A stretch of 38,295 nt of DNA from Chloroflexota bacterium (GTDB lineage: Bacteria; Chloroflexota; Limnocylindria; Limnocylindrales; CSP1-4), in NCBI GenBank assembly GCA_021786265.1, contig JAJYNP010000183.1, forward strand, positions 1 to 38,295, written 5' to 3'. Positions 24,092 through 33,320 of this stretch are shown in pieces; position 1 is the first letter of the stretch; every line of letters starts with the position of its first letter. The notes beneath the pieces are model-generated. The model had not been told where the DNA came from. It saw only the letters and a program-made list of their open reading frames with translations, and searched no databases. The position numbers and the translations under genes were made by a program.

Positions 24092-24410
24092 GTCGGCTGC
24101 CCGTTCGGAAGGCCACCCGGCATCGCCGCGGACGTGACGAGATCGAGCCCGTCCATCGCAGGCCTACCCTTGCACCGCGGGAGGCAGCGTGCCCGGGTCA
24201 GACGAGCGGATCCGCGGGGGCCGAACGGCACCGAGTGCGGTCGGCCCGTGGTTCCGTCCTGCTGGCCTCGCGCGCCGTCCCCCGTGCGGCCCGCCGAATG
24301 GCACTGGCGGATGCGACTGGCACCCGGCAGCATCCGTCGGATGCCTTCTGCCGGCCCAACGGCAGAGAGGGCGGCGAGGTAGCGATGGCCGCCGACCTCG
24401 CAGGGGTAGC
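24092..24410. other. Divergent gap upstream of the TPM-domain gene
   Basis: Between the unknown gene (minus) and the TPM gene (plus) lie 319 bp without a supported gene. It contains a strong hairpin (24324-24354) in what would be the 5' leader of the TPM transcript. No clear promoter elements were recognised on either strand. Confidence 0.5.
24324..24354 (+). promoter_or_regulatory. Strong hairpin in the TPM/pspA leader
   Basis: CCGGCA-GCATCCG (24324-24336), a single T loop, then CGGATGC (24338-24344), a four-base bulge CTTC, and TGCCGG (24349-24354) pair over 13 bp. It lies 57 bp before the ATG of the TPM gene and could be an attenuator, an operator or a leader structure. Confidence 0.4.
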
Positions 24411-26489
24411 ATGTCCACCTCGATGCTCCGGACCACGCGTCGCCTGTCGCTGCTCCTCGGGTTCGCCTGGGCCGTGCTGCTGTTCCTGGCCGCCGCCCCG
24501 GCCGCCGCGCAGTCGGTGCCGAAGCTGCAGGGCCAGGTCACCGACGAGACCGGCTCGCTGGGGGGCGGCACCGCGCAGGTCCAGTCGGCGCTCGGCAGCC
24601 TGCTGACCCAGCACAACATCCAGCTCTACGTGGTGTTCGTCGCGTCCAGCGGCGGCGAGACGGCGCAGCAGCTTGCCCAGGACACGTACATGCAAAACGG
24701 CCTGGGCGGCAACGACATGGTGCTGCTGGTGGCCGTCAACGACCGCCGGTACGGCTACTACCAGGACGGGGCGCTCGGCTCGCTCACCGCCGGCGACGTC
24801 GATTCGCTGCTGAGCAGCACGCTCGAGCCGCGCTTCCGGGCCGGCGACTACCCGGGCGGGATCGTCGCATTCGCAAACGGGCTCGGCCAGGCGCTGGCCG
24901 GCGGCGGCCAGGGCGGGATCGTCCCGGTCGCCACGCCGGTGCCCGGCCAGTCGCAGGGCGCGGCTCCATCGGGCGCCGGCGGTGGCCTCCTCGTGCTGTT
25001 CGTCGGGCTGATCGTGGTGATCCTCGGCGCCGCCGTGATCGTCGCGTGGCTCCGGCGCTGGCGCGCCGCGCACCTGGCGGCCGAGGAGCGCGATCGGCGG
25101 ACCGGGCAGCTGGCCCGGCAGGCGAACCAGCTGCTGATCCAGGCCGACGACGCGGTGCGCGACGCCGGACAGGACCTCGGGTTCGCCGAGGCGGAGTTCA
25201 GCGTGGAGGATGTGGAGCCGTTCCGGACGGCGCTGTCGCAGGCACAGGCGGAGCTGAAGGCGGCGTTCGTGGTGCGCCAGCAGCTCGATGACGCGGTTCC
25301 GGAGGACCCGCCCACGCGCGAGGCGATGCTGAACGAGATCGTCACGCGGGCACGGCGCGTCGGCACTCTGATCAGTGAACAGCGGCAGCGGTTCCAGGAG
25401 CTGCGCGATCTCGAGCGCCGTGCGCCCGAGATCCTCGCATCGCTGCCGGCCCAGGCCACGGCGCTCGGGGCCCGGTTGCCTGCGGCCGAGGCGACGCTGA
25501 AGACGCTGCAGGCGTACGCGGAGTTGGGCTGGGCTCCGGTGAAGGGCAACCTGGAGGAGGCGCGGAAGCGGATCGACTTCGCCACGACTGCCGCCGCGCA
25601 CGGCTCGGCGGCGCTGGGCGCCACACCACCGGACCCGCACACCGCCCGCGACGCGGCGCGCGCGGGACAGGCCGCGCTGGCGCAGGCGGCCGCGCTCCTC
25701 GACGCGATCGACCACCTGTCGGCTTCGATCGCCGATGCCCGCGCGCACCTCGATCCCGAGATCAGCGAGGCCCAGGCCGACATCGCGGCGGCGCACCAGG
25801 CGCTGCAGCACCGCGCGGGCGACCCGGCCCTGGAGACCCGCCTCGCGGACGCCGAGGCGCAGCTGGCGGCGGCGAAGGCGGCGATCGCCGCGCCCGCCCC
25901 GGACCTGCTCGCGGCCCTGAAGAGTGCCCAGGCCGCCCACGCAGGCGCCGATCAGGTGCTCGCGAGCGAGCGGGCGGCCGAGGAGCAGGTCGCGCGCCAG
26001 CGGGCCGCGCTGCAGACGGCGCTGGTGTCGGCGCAGGCGAGCGTGACCCATGCCGCCGACTACATCGAGAGCCGGCGCCAGGGAGTGGGCCGCGAAGCCC
26101 GAACCCGGCTTGCGGAGGCGCAGCGCCACCTCGAGCAGGCACAGTCGGCGGCAGCCACGGACCCGGCCGCCGCTCTCTCGGAAGCGCAACAGGCACAGCG
26201 TCTGGCCGACGACGCCTACCGGCTCGCCAGCTCGGAGTTCGACAACTGGGACGGTCGCGGGGGACCGGGCGGTCGCCGCGGCATGGATCCGACGGGCGCG
26301 ATCATCGGCGGGATCATCCTGGGGAGCCTGCTCGGCGGCGGCCGGCGCGGAGGCGGCTGGGGAGGGTCGCGCTGGGGTGGCCCCGGCGGCGGCTTCGGTG
26401 GGTTCGGTGGGGGTGGTGGGTTCGGCGGCTTCGGCGGTGGAGGCGGCTTCGGCGGTGGAGGCGGCTTCGGCGGCGGGGGCAGCTGGTGA
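24411..26489 (+). CDS. TPM-domain membrane protein with long coiled coil and Gly/Phe-rich tail
   Basis: The 692-residue protein begins with a signal peptide (about 1-34, ending AAAQS), then a TPM (TLP18.3/Psb32/MOLO-1) domain (about 35-165): VTDETGSL, LYVVFVASSGGETAQQLAQD, NDMVLLVAVNDRRYGY and AGDYPGGIVAFANGLG. One membrane segment (about 191-213) follows, then a long charged coiled coil (about 220-600) and a Gly/Phe-rich tail (about 630-692, GGFGGFGGGG repeats), like the Gly-rich C-terminus of YgcG-type proteins. The TPM domain would be outside, the coiled coil inside. AGGGG before ATG 24411 supports the start; an ATG at 24423 is possible. The gene directly precedes pspA, a known genomic pairing, which suggests a role in membrane stress. 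Confidence 0.88.
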   Translation: MSTSMLRTTRRLSLLLGFAWAVLLFLAAAPAAAQSVPKLQGQVTDETGSLGGGTAQVQSALGSLLTQHNIQLYVVFVASSGGETAQQLAQDTYMQNGLGGNDMVLLVAVNDRRYGYYQDGALGSLTAGDVDSLLSSTLEPRFRAGDYPGGIVAFANGLGQALAGGGQGGIVPVATPVPGQSQGAAPSGAGGGLLVLFVGLIVVILGAAVIVAWLRRWRAAHLAAEERDRRTGQLARQANQLLIQADDAVRDAGQDLGFAEAEFSVEDVEPFRTALSQAQAELKAAFVVRQQLDDAVPEDPPTREAMLNEIVTRARRVGTLISEQRQRFQELRDLERRAPEILASLPAQATALGARLPAAEATLKTLQAYAELGWAPVKGNLEEARKRIDFATTAAAHGSAALGATPPDPHTARDAARAGQAALAQAAALLDAIDHLSASIADARAHLDPEISEAQADIAAAHQALQHRAGDPALETRLADAEAQLAAAKAAIAAPAPDLLAALKSAQAAHAGADQVLASERAAEEQVARQRAALQTALVSAQASVTHAADYIESRRQGVGREARTRLAEAQRHLEQAQSAAATDPAAALSEAQQAQRLADDAYRLASSEFDNWDGRGGPGGRRGMDPTGAIIGGIILGSLLGGGRRGGGWGGSRWGGPGGGFGGFGGGGGFGGFGGGGGFGGGGGFGGGGSW

Positions 26490-26563
26490 CCAGAAGAGTG
26501 CGGACGCGCAGGACGCGCGCCGTGACGCGTTCGATCGGTCGGTAGGGGAAGGAGCGGCACCGC

Positions 26564-27274
26564 ATGGCACAGACATCGATCCTCGGGCGGATCGGCCAGC
26601 TGGTCCGAGCCAACGTCAACGCGCTCATCGACGGCGCGGAGGACCCGGAGAAGATGCTCGATCAGCTGATCCGGGACTTCACGAACAACATGGCCGAGGC
26701 GGAGGACGCGGTCGCCCAGACCGTGGGGAACCTCCGGATGGTCGAGGACGACGCGTCCGAGGCCCGGGCCGCATCTGCGGAGTGGGGCAGCAAGGCGGCG
26801 GCCGCATCGCGCAAGGCCGACGAGCTCCGCGCGGCCGGGAACGCGGCGGACGCGGACCGGTTCGACGAGCTCGCGAAGGTGGCCCTGCGGCGCCAGCTCA
26901 GCTTCGAGGAGCAGATCAAGACCTTCGAGACGCAGATCGCCCAGCAGACGGAGCTGGTCGACAAGCTCAAGGACGGCCTCACCAAGCTGCGGACGAAGCG
27001 CGAGGAGCTGGTCCAGAAGCGCGAGGAGCTGGTCAGCCGGGCCAAGATGGCGCAGGCGCAGCTGCAGGTCCAGCAGACGCTCCGCGACGCCTCGGTCATG
27101 GACCCCACGAGCGAGCTCAATCGCTTCGAGGAGCGGATCAGGCGCCAGGAGGCCATGGCGCGCGGTCGGGCAGAGGTGGCCGCGTCGTCGCTGGAGGAGC
27201 AGTTCGCCGCGCTCGACAGCGACTCGGACGAGCTGGAGGTCGAGGCCCGACTCAAGGCGCTGAAGGGCGGCTGA
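26564..27274 (+). CDS. pspA: PspA/IM30 family membrane-stress protein
   Basis: The 236-residue protein is almost entirely helical and coiled-coil, as expected of PspA/Vipp1 (ESCRT-III-like) proteins that coat and stabilise the inner membrane. The N-terminus SILGRIGQLVRANVNALIDGAEDPEKMLDQLIRD is the diagnostic amphipathic helix and first hairpin. The middle carries long heptad stretches, and the C-terminus ends SDELEVEARLKALKGG. It lies 74 bp after the TPM gene and is probably co-transcribed with it. No PspF-type activator gene is present in the window, so control is likely different from the enterobacterial system. Confidence 0.95.
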   Translation: MAQTSILGRIGQLVRANVNALIDGAEDPEKMLDQLIRDFTNNMAEAEDAVAQTVGNLRMVEDDASEARAASAEWGSKAAAASRKADELRAAGNAADADRFDELAKVALRRQLSFEEQIKTFETQIAQQTELVDKLKDGLTKLRTKREELVQKREELVSRAKMAQAQLQVQQTLRDASVMDPTSELNRFEERIRRQEAMARGRAEVAASSLEEQFAALDSDSDELEVEARLKALKGG

Positions 27275-27304
27275 CCCGCGGCCCAGGCTCCACAGGCCCC
27301 GCGC

Positions 27305-27877
27305 TCATCCCTTGACGATCACGGTCCCGGTCATGAAGGGGTGAATGGCGCAGTGGTAGGCGAAGGTGCCTGCCACCTTGAACGTGAACGAGAACGACGC
27401 GCCCGGCGAGAGCGTGCCGCTGGAGAACGTCCCCTTGTTCGCGGTGACCGTGTGGTCGACCTGGCCGGTGTTGGTCCACGTCACCGTGGTGCCCGCCGTC
27501 ACGGTGAGCGCGGTCGGGGTGAAGCCGAAGTCGACGATCTTCACCGCGACGGAGGACGGGGCCGGTGTGGCCGGGAGGCGTGTCGCCGGCGGCGGCGTGG
27601 GCCGAGGCGTGGGGAGAACGATCGGCGAAGGCGCCGTCGCAGGGGTCGCGATGGGGGAGGGCGACGGCGACGACCCGTACGGGATCCCGGTTCTCGCCGC
27701 CGCGGTCGGCGCGGAGTTACTGGCCGGGGCGGCGCTCGCCACGGAGACAGCCTGCGATGCGGCAGTGCCGGGCGAACCCGCCGCCGGCGTCGAGGAGCTC
27801 GTGGTGGCCGGGCCCGCGCAGGCTGCGACCAGAAGCGCCAGGGCGGGGAGCAGGCGATGGAGCCGGGTCGAGGCCAT
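27305..27877 (-). CDS. Cupredoxin (plastocyanin-like) lipoprotein
   Basis: The 190-residue protein has a lipobox (LLVAAC, Cys at residue 20), a long Ala/Ser/Thr/Pro linker (about 21-108) and a C-terminal blue-copper domain (about 110-190). The type 1 copper ligands are visible: H142 in VDHTV, and C176, H179 and M182 in YHCAIHPFM. It would carry electrons or copper outside the membrane. AGGAGAAGG precedes the ATG at 27877. No oxidase or copper-transport gene is adjacent, so its partner is unknown. It is convergent with pspA. Confidence 0.92.
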   Translation of the reverse strand: MASTRLHRLLPALALLVAACAGPATTSSSTPAAGSPGTAASQAVSVASAAPASNSAPTAAARTGIPYGSSPSPSPIATPATAPSPIVLPTPRPTPPPATRLPATPAPSSVAVKIVDFGFTPTALTVTAGTTVTWTNTGQVDHTVTANKGTFSSGTLSPGASFSFTFKVAGTFAYHCAIHPFMTGTVIVKG

Positions 27878-28077
27878 GATCCTTCTCCTGCTGCATCGAG
27901 CGTCGAGGTCCCTCAACGAACGCGCGGCCCGGGCCGGACATGCCACCCGGGCCGGTCGCAATGCCGCCGTCGGTCGCGCCTGACGGGGTGTACGCCGCGC
28001 GCCGGCCCGCGGTTTCGCGCCGTGGCGTCGGGGGGACCGCGCGGCCAGTGGTCGGACCGGGATCGACCGGGATCGGG

Positions 28078-28564
28078 TCAGTCCATCCGTTCGCCCGCCC
28101 GGACCTCCAGGTCCAGGCGGTTCTCGGCCGGTGCAGGCGGGCACGCCCACCGGGAATCGAACGCACAGGACGGCTGATAGGAGAAGTTGAAGTCGATCAC
28201 CAGCGTCCCTCGCTCGGGGTCGCCGCCCAGATCGGGTCCCTTCGCGCCGTCCAGTACATACCGCCCGGCCCGGTACGTCTCCCGACCGCTGGTCGCATCG
28301 GCGAAAGGCAGGAACAATCCGCCCGCGTACTCGCGGAGCCAGAAGACGAAGAGGCGCCGCGTGCCATCCGGGGGGGAACGTCCACCCGGCCGATCCGGTC
28401 GAATCGGGGTGCGGCCCCGGCGATCGAGGGCAGCGTCAGGCCGCCGTCGACGGGCGCCGGGCCGCTGGCGGGTCCGTGGAGGCCACGCGACGAACCTCCG
28501 CGTACAGCTCGGAGATGCGGCGCCGCCAGTCGGCCAGCTCCAGCGGCTCGGTCACGGCCGACAT
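28078..28564 (-). pseudogene. DUF1684 protein gene with deletion and C7 frameshift
   Basis: The start (ATG 28564) encodes MSAVTEPLELADWRRRISEL and continues through VASTDPPAA, the usual DUF1684 N-terminus. The frame then breaks, with the family's central part shortened to PVDGGLTLPSIAGAAPRFDRIGRVDVP in another frame. A second break occurs at a run of seven C (minus strand, about 28371-28377); one extra C would join it to RRLFVFWLREYAGGLFLPFADATSGRETY and the C-terminus YQPSCAFDSRWACPPAPAENRL, ending at 28078. So there are two lesions: an internal loss with frame change and a homopolymer indel. The homopolymer indel could be a sequencing error. DUF1684 members are uncharacterised small proteins. 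The gene follows the parvulin-type foldase with 41 bp between. Confidence 0.8.
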
Positions 28565-28605
28565 CGCAGACGCCGCTGGATTGACCCGCGGAGCGCCCGG
28601 GCGGT

Positions 28606-30555
28606 TCAGCTCGCGGGCGGCGTGGCGTTCGCGATGTCCGGCGACTGCCAGATGCTGGCCCTGGCCTTCTGCGCGGCGTACCAGTTGGTGAACGCCGCCC
28701 CCTGCAGCGTGGTGAGCTGGGACGAGTCCACCGGCCGCGATTCCTTCTGGCTGATCTCGTACAGGTAGATCCCGTCGGACTGGGTCTGTGGGGCGCTGAC
28801 CTGCCCGACCTTCAGGCCGAACAGCACGCTCTCGATCGACTGCTGCAGCTGAAGTGGCGCCACCCAGCCCATGTCGCCCCCGGCGACCGCGTCGGTCGCA
28901 TCCGAGTTGGCCTTCGCGATCGCCGCGAAGCTGGCGCCCGGGGCCGCCAGCTCCTTCTGAATCTGCGCGACACGCTGCTCCGGCGCCGGACGGCTGGCCA
29001 CGTAGAGGATCACGTGGTAGCCGAACTGGGTCTTGACCGGCCCGATGATCTCGTCAGGGGTATGCGTGCCGGTGAAGAGAGGCGTCGAGAACGCGGCCAC
29101 CATCGAGCCCTGCGTGAACCAGCCCAGGTCTCCGCCGTTCGCGCCCGACGTCGTGTCGTTGCTCTCCTTCCTGGCCATCGCGGCGAACTCGGCGGCGCGC
29201 TGCGTCGGATTCGTGATCGCCCGCAGCTTGTCCGCGGCGGCCTGGGCCAGCTTCTCGGCAGCTGCCCACGAGGGGTCGCTGGCCGGGATGGACGACGCGT
29301 TGGACGGGTTGCCCTTCGGGCTGAAGAGGATGTGGGAGGCCTTGACCTCGGGCCCGGTGATGGGGTTGCCCTGCGAGTCACTCGTGGCGACCTGGATCTC
29401 CCACGCGTGCACCTGCTCGATGTTGCCCGTGGTGGCCTGCTTGGTGATCGAGGTCTGCAGCTTCTGGGCGATCAGGTCGTACTGGATGGCGGTCCGGTAC
29501 GCGGTCAGGTCCACGCCCGCCTGCTGGATCTTCTGGGCGTAGTTCGGGTCGGTCCTGGCGGGAACGATGTCGGTCACCTTGCCGATGCGGTAGGTGCCGT
29601 CCGAGCCCAGGATGACGCCGGTCATCCCGTTGAGCGGCAGCTTGAACAGCGCGCTCACCCAGGCCTGGTCGACGGTGTTGGTGGCGGTGATGTAGCCGTA
29701 GTCGCCGCCGCTGGTCGCGCTGGCGTCGGTGCTGTACTCCCTGGCGACCGTGGCGAACGGGGTTCCCGCCTTGAGCGCGGCCAGCGCGGCGTCGGCGTCA
29801 GCCTTTGCCTGGGCCTTCTGGGCGGCGGTGGGACCGGTCGACGGCGAAGGCGACGGGGAGGCGCTCGGCTGGGCAGACGCGCCGGGGGCCGCGGAGGCGG
29901 CCGACGAGGGTGCGGCCGATGCCGCGGGACTCGCCGAAGCGGCGGGGGCAGCCGACGTGCCCGGGCTGGCGATTGCCGCCGACGAGCTGGGAGAGGCGCT
30001 GGCCGAGGGCGACGGGGATGCGACGGCGGCCGGCATTGCGCCGGGCTGCACGAAGATCGCCAGGACCTTCCGCTGCTCGGGCGTGGTCGCCTCCTGCTTC
30101 AGCTGGTTGTCCACGTCGGCGGAGCTCACGGTGATCCCCATCTTGCCGGCGAGCTGGGTCTGCAGGATGCCGTCGATCAGCTCGCTGGCGGCGTTCTGGG
30201 GAAGCGACTGGAGTTGCTGCTGGAGGTACTGCTGCTCCTGGGCCGCCGTCTGCTGGTCGACTGCGCCGGAAGCAACGGCCGACTGCAGGTTCGCCAGCAC
30301 GGCGTTGATCCGGTACTGGTCCACCGCCTCTCGCTGGGCCCACTGGTCCTTGCTGATGGAGACGCCATTGACCGTCGCCACGGCCACCAGGTGGTCGCTG
30401 TAGTAGATCGCCCCCAGCCCGCCGGCCAGGATCGCGACGGCGACGACGATGAGGCCGATGAAACCGAAGGTCACCAGGACCTGCTGCCGCTGCTCGTCGT
30501 CCATGGAGGAGCGGCGCTTTCGGTTGGGGGCGGCACGAGGGGTGCGGAAGGTCAT
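28606..30555 (-). CDS. Membrane-anchored multi-parvulin PpiC-type foldase
   Basis: The 649-residue protein has a basic N-terminus, one membrane segment (about 28-50), a SurA-N-like helical region (about 60-160) and three parvulin-type (PpiC) units. The first has FATVAREYSTDASATSGGDYGYI; it is preceded by an inserted Ala/Ser/Pro low-complexity stretch (about 175-240). The second has VKASHILFSPKG and NGGDLGWFTQGSMVAAFSTPLF. The third is shorter, with SFAAIAKANSDATDAVAGGDMGWV. The middle unit has the best match to an active prolyl isomerase. It would assist folding of exported proteins outside the membrane, like PrsA or SurA. The start is ATG 30555; an ATG at 30504 would shorten the cytoplasmic tail. 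The damaged DUF1684 gene lies immediately downstream. Confidence 0.9.
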   Translation of the reverse strand: MTFRTPRAAPNRKRRSSMDDEQRQQVLVTFGFIGLIVVAVAILAGGLGAIYYSDHLVAVATVNGVSISKDQWAQREAVDQYRINAVLANLQSAVASGAVDQQTAAQEQQYLQQQLQSLPQNAASELIDGILQTQLAGKMGITVSSADVDNQLKQEATTPEQRKVLAIFVQPGAMPAAVASPSPSASASPSSSAAIASPGTSAAPAASASPAASAAPSSAASAAPGASAQPSASPSPSPSTGPTAAQKAQAKADADAALAALKAGTPFATVAREYSTDASATSGGDYGYITATNTVDQAWVSALFKLPLNGMTGVILGSDGTYRIGKVTDIVPARTDPNYAQKIQQAGVDLTAYRTAIQYDLIAQKLQTSITKQATTGNIEQVHAWEIQVATSDSQGNPITGPEVKASHILFSPKGNPSNASSIPASDPSWAAAEKLAQAAADKLRAITNPTQRAAEFAAMARKESNDTTSGANGGDLGWFTQGSMVAAFSTPLFTGTHTPDEIIGPVKTQFGYHVILYVASRPAPEQRVAQIQKELAAPGASFAAIAKANSDATDAVAGGDMGWVAPLQLQQSIESVLFGLKVGQVSAPQTQSDGIYLYEISQKESRPVDSSQLTTLQGAAFTNWYAAQKARASIWQSPDIANATPPAS

Positions 30556-30697
30556 GGCGTGTTCAGGATCCCTTTGGTGGATGGGCGCCTCGCTCTGGCG
30601 CAGGCCTCCAAGAGTAGCGCCTCTGGTGGGTTGGGCGCTGGATCGAGGCGGCGCAGGGCCGCCCCGGCAGTGCGCTCGGGCCGGACACGCGACCTGC

Positions 30698-31567
30698 TCA
30701 GGATCGCTGGCTCCCCTCGTTGCCCCGGTCGTGGAGGAAGCGCTCGATGTCCGCGATGAGGTCGTCGCCGGTCGGCTGACGCTCTTCGTCGACGCGGGCC
30801 TCCAGTCGCGCGACATGCGCGCGCGTGCTCTCATCCGCCGACATCGCCAGGTCCAGCCGGGCACGGATCTGGCGGGCCTCCTCGGGCAGCGGACCGAGTG
30901 GGATCTCCGCGCCGAGGTGGTGCCCCAGGACCCGGAGCAGCTCGATGGCCGCGGCGGGGGCCGGGCCGGTCACGTAGTGGGGCACCTGGGCGAAGTAGCC
31001 CACCGCGGGGATCCCGGCCGCGCTGATCGCCATGTCGAGCACCGACAGGGCTGCCGCCGGCACGCGCAGGATGCCTTCCGGGCCCGGTTCCACGCCACCG
31101 CGCAGCAGCTCGGGCTTCGACGCCGTGCCCATGACGGGCACCGGGCGCGTGTGGGGCACGGCGCCCGGGATCGCACCGACGCTGATCCATTCGACGATCC
31201 CGAGGCGTCGCGCGAGGTCCACGGCAGCCTCGCACAGCTCGTGCCATCGGTAATCGGGTTCGGGCCCGGCCAGCACGAGCACATCGCGCCCGCCGATCTC
31301 CGTGCGCCTTACGACGAGCTCGGGCCAGGTGATCTGGCTGGGGCGGCCGTCCTCGATCTCGAGGCTGGGCCGCCGCGCGCGGTAGTCGAACAGGGCGTCG
31401 GCGTCGAACGTGGCGATCACCTCGCCGCCGCCGGCGACCTGGTTGGCGGCGGTCGTCGCGGCCGTGCCGGCGTCGACCCACCCGTCGAAGGCGACGACCA
31501 GGGCAGGGGATCGGAGATCCGGGACGTGCTCGAGGCGGTACAGGACCACGGACCAAGGATAGGGCAC
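30698..31567 (-). CDS. PAC2 family protein (proteasome assembly chaperone-like)
   Basis: The 289-residue protein matches the PAC2 superfamily: LYRLEHVPDLRSPALVVAFDGWVDAG at the N-terminus, FDADALFDYRARRPSLEIEDG, VLVLAGPEPDYRW, and GIPAVGYFAQVPHYVTGPAP. In actinobacteria such proteins are found in proteasome-containing genomes. A proteasome link here is inference, as no proteasome genes are in the window. The start is given as GTG 31567; a GTG at 31549 (VVLYRLEH) fits the family N-terminus equally well, and neither has a strong ribosome binding site. It is divergent from a small secreted protein. Confidence 0.88.
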   Translation of the reverse strand: MPYPWSVVLYRLEHVPDLRSPALVVAFDGWVDAGTAATTAANQVAGGGEVIATFDADALFDYRARRPSLEIEDGRPSQITWPELVVRRTEIGGRDVLVLAGPEPDYRWHELCEAAVDLARRLGIVEWISVGAIPGAVPHTRPVPVMGTASKPELLRGGVEPGPEGILRVPAAALSVLDMAISAAGIPAVGYFAQVPHYVTGPAPAAAIELLRVLGHHLGAEIPLGPLPEEARQIRARLDLAMSADESTRAHVARLEARVDEERQPTGDDLIADIERFLHDRGNEGSQRS

Positions 31568-31710
31568 CCTGCCGAGGCGCTGTGGGGCAGTACCTTCCGC
31601 GAGGCGGCCGGAACGAATTGCCGGGGCCTCGGCCGCAACGTCACCGGTGCAGCATCGTTCTGAGAGACAACGGCCCCGGACACGCGGGTCGCACGATCGT
31701 GAGGAGCACC

Positions 31711-32151
31711 ATGTTCGGGACCATCGCCAGGTATGTGAGTCTCAAGCTCGCCGCCTCCCTGATCGTTGCCGCAGCGCTTCCGGTGGGCCTCGTCGCGGCG
31801 GCGGCCGTGGTGAGTCACCCCGCCACGCCGGGGCATGCCAGCTTCACGACGCCGGACCACGCGGTGGGCACCACCGACCAGTCGGAGGTCGCGCAGCCCA
31901 CGGACACGCCGGACGCGAACGCGGCGAATCAGGACGCGGCCAACGCCAGGCCGACCGACAACCACGGATATGCGGTGTCGCAGGTCGCGCAGAACCCGCA
32001 GGCGACCGGTGGCCCGAACGACAACCACGGCGGCGCCGTCAGCCAGGTCGCGCGCGGCGACCACGGGCCGTGTGGCACCAACCCACCCGGCAAGTCCGGC
32101 GCGCACTGCCCGTTCCCGACGCCGACCCCGACCACTGGCACGAACCCCTGA
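31711..32151 (+). CDS. Small secreted repeat protein
   Basis: The 146-residue protein has a signal peptide (about 1-33) and a polar mature part. It contains two near-identical 11-residue repeats, DNHGYAVSQVA (83-93) and DNHGGAVSQVA (104-114), 21 residues apart, and a possible weaker one earlier (PDHAVGTTDQSEVAQ). Two cysteines (C121, C133) near the Pro/Thr-rich C-terminus could form a disulfide. GAGGAG just upstream of ATG 31711 is a good ribosome binding site. I do not recognise the family. A strong hairpin after the stop suggests an independent transcript. Confidence 0.75.
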   Translation: MFGTIARYVSLKLAASLIVAAALPVGLVAAAAVVSHPATPGHASFTTPDHAVGTTDQSEVAQPTDTPDANAANQDAANARPTDNHGYAVSQVAQNPQATGGPNDNHGGAVSQVARGDHGPCGTNPPGKSGAHCPFPTPTPTTGTNP

Positions 32152-32179
32152 CCGGCCGGGCCCACGTCTGAGCCACGGG

Positions 32180-32198
32180 GCCCCCGCGAGCCGGGGGC
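32180..32198 (+). terminator. Hairpin after the small secreted protein gene
   Basis: GCCCCCG (32180-32186), loop CGAGC, CGGGGGC (32192-32198) is a perfect 7-bp GC stem 29 bp after the stop. No U-tract follows. Confidence 0.5.
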
Positions 32199-32369
32199 GC
32201 ATCCAGAAGGCTTGATGTCGCCCCGGTAGGGACAGTGCCCCGGGGCAGGCCCGTTGGCCGGTCGCCCCGGGGCGTATCGGCTCTGACCGCCACGCGATCG
32301 CACGCCGACGATGTGCCGGGCTGTCGCCGGCGGACCAGCCCTGTCCGCCACGAGCCCACGGAGGCGCAC

Positions 32370-33316
<947 letters not shown>

Positions 33317-33320
<4 letters not shown>

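Noticed and set aside
26385..26486. Gly-coding tandem repeat as a noncoding repeat element
   Set aside because: It is in frame and encodes the Gly/Phe-rich tail usual for this protein type.
24198..26576. Open frame of nearly 800 codons on the minus strand opposite the TPM gene
   Set aside because: Arg/Gln/Leu-rich antisense shadow of a gene with clear domains.
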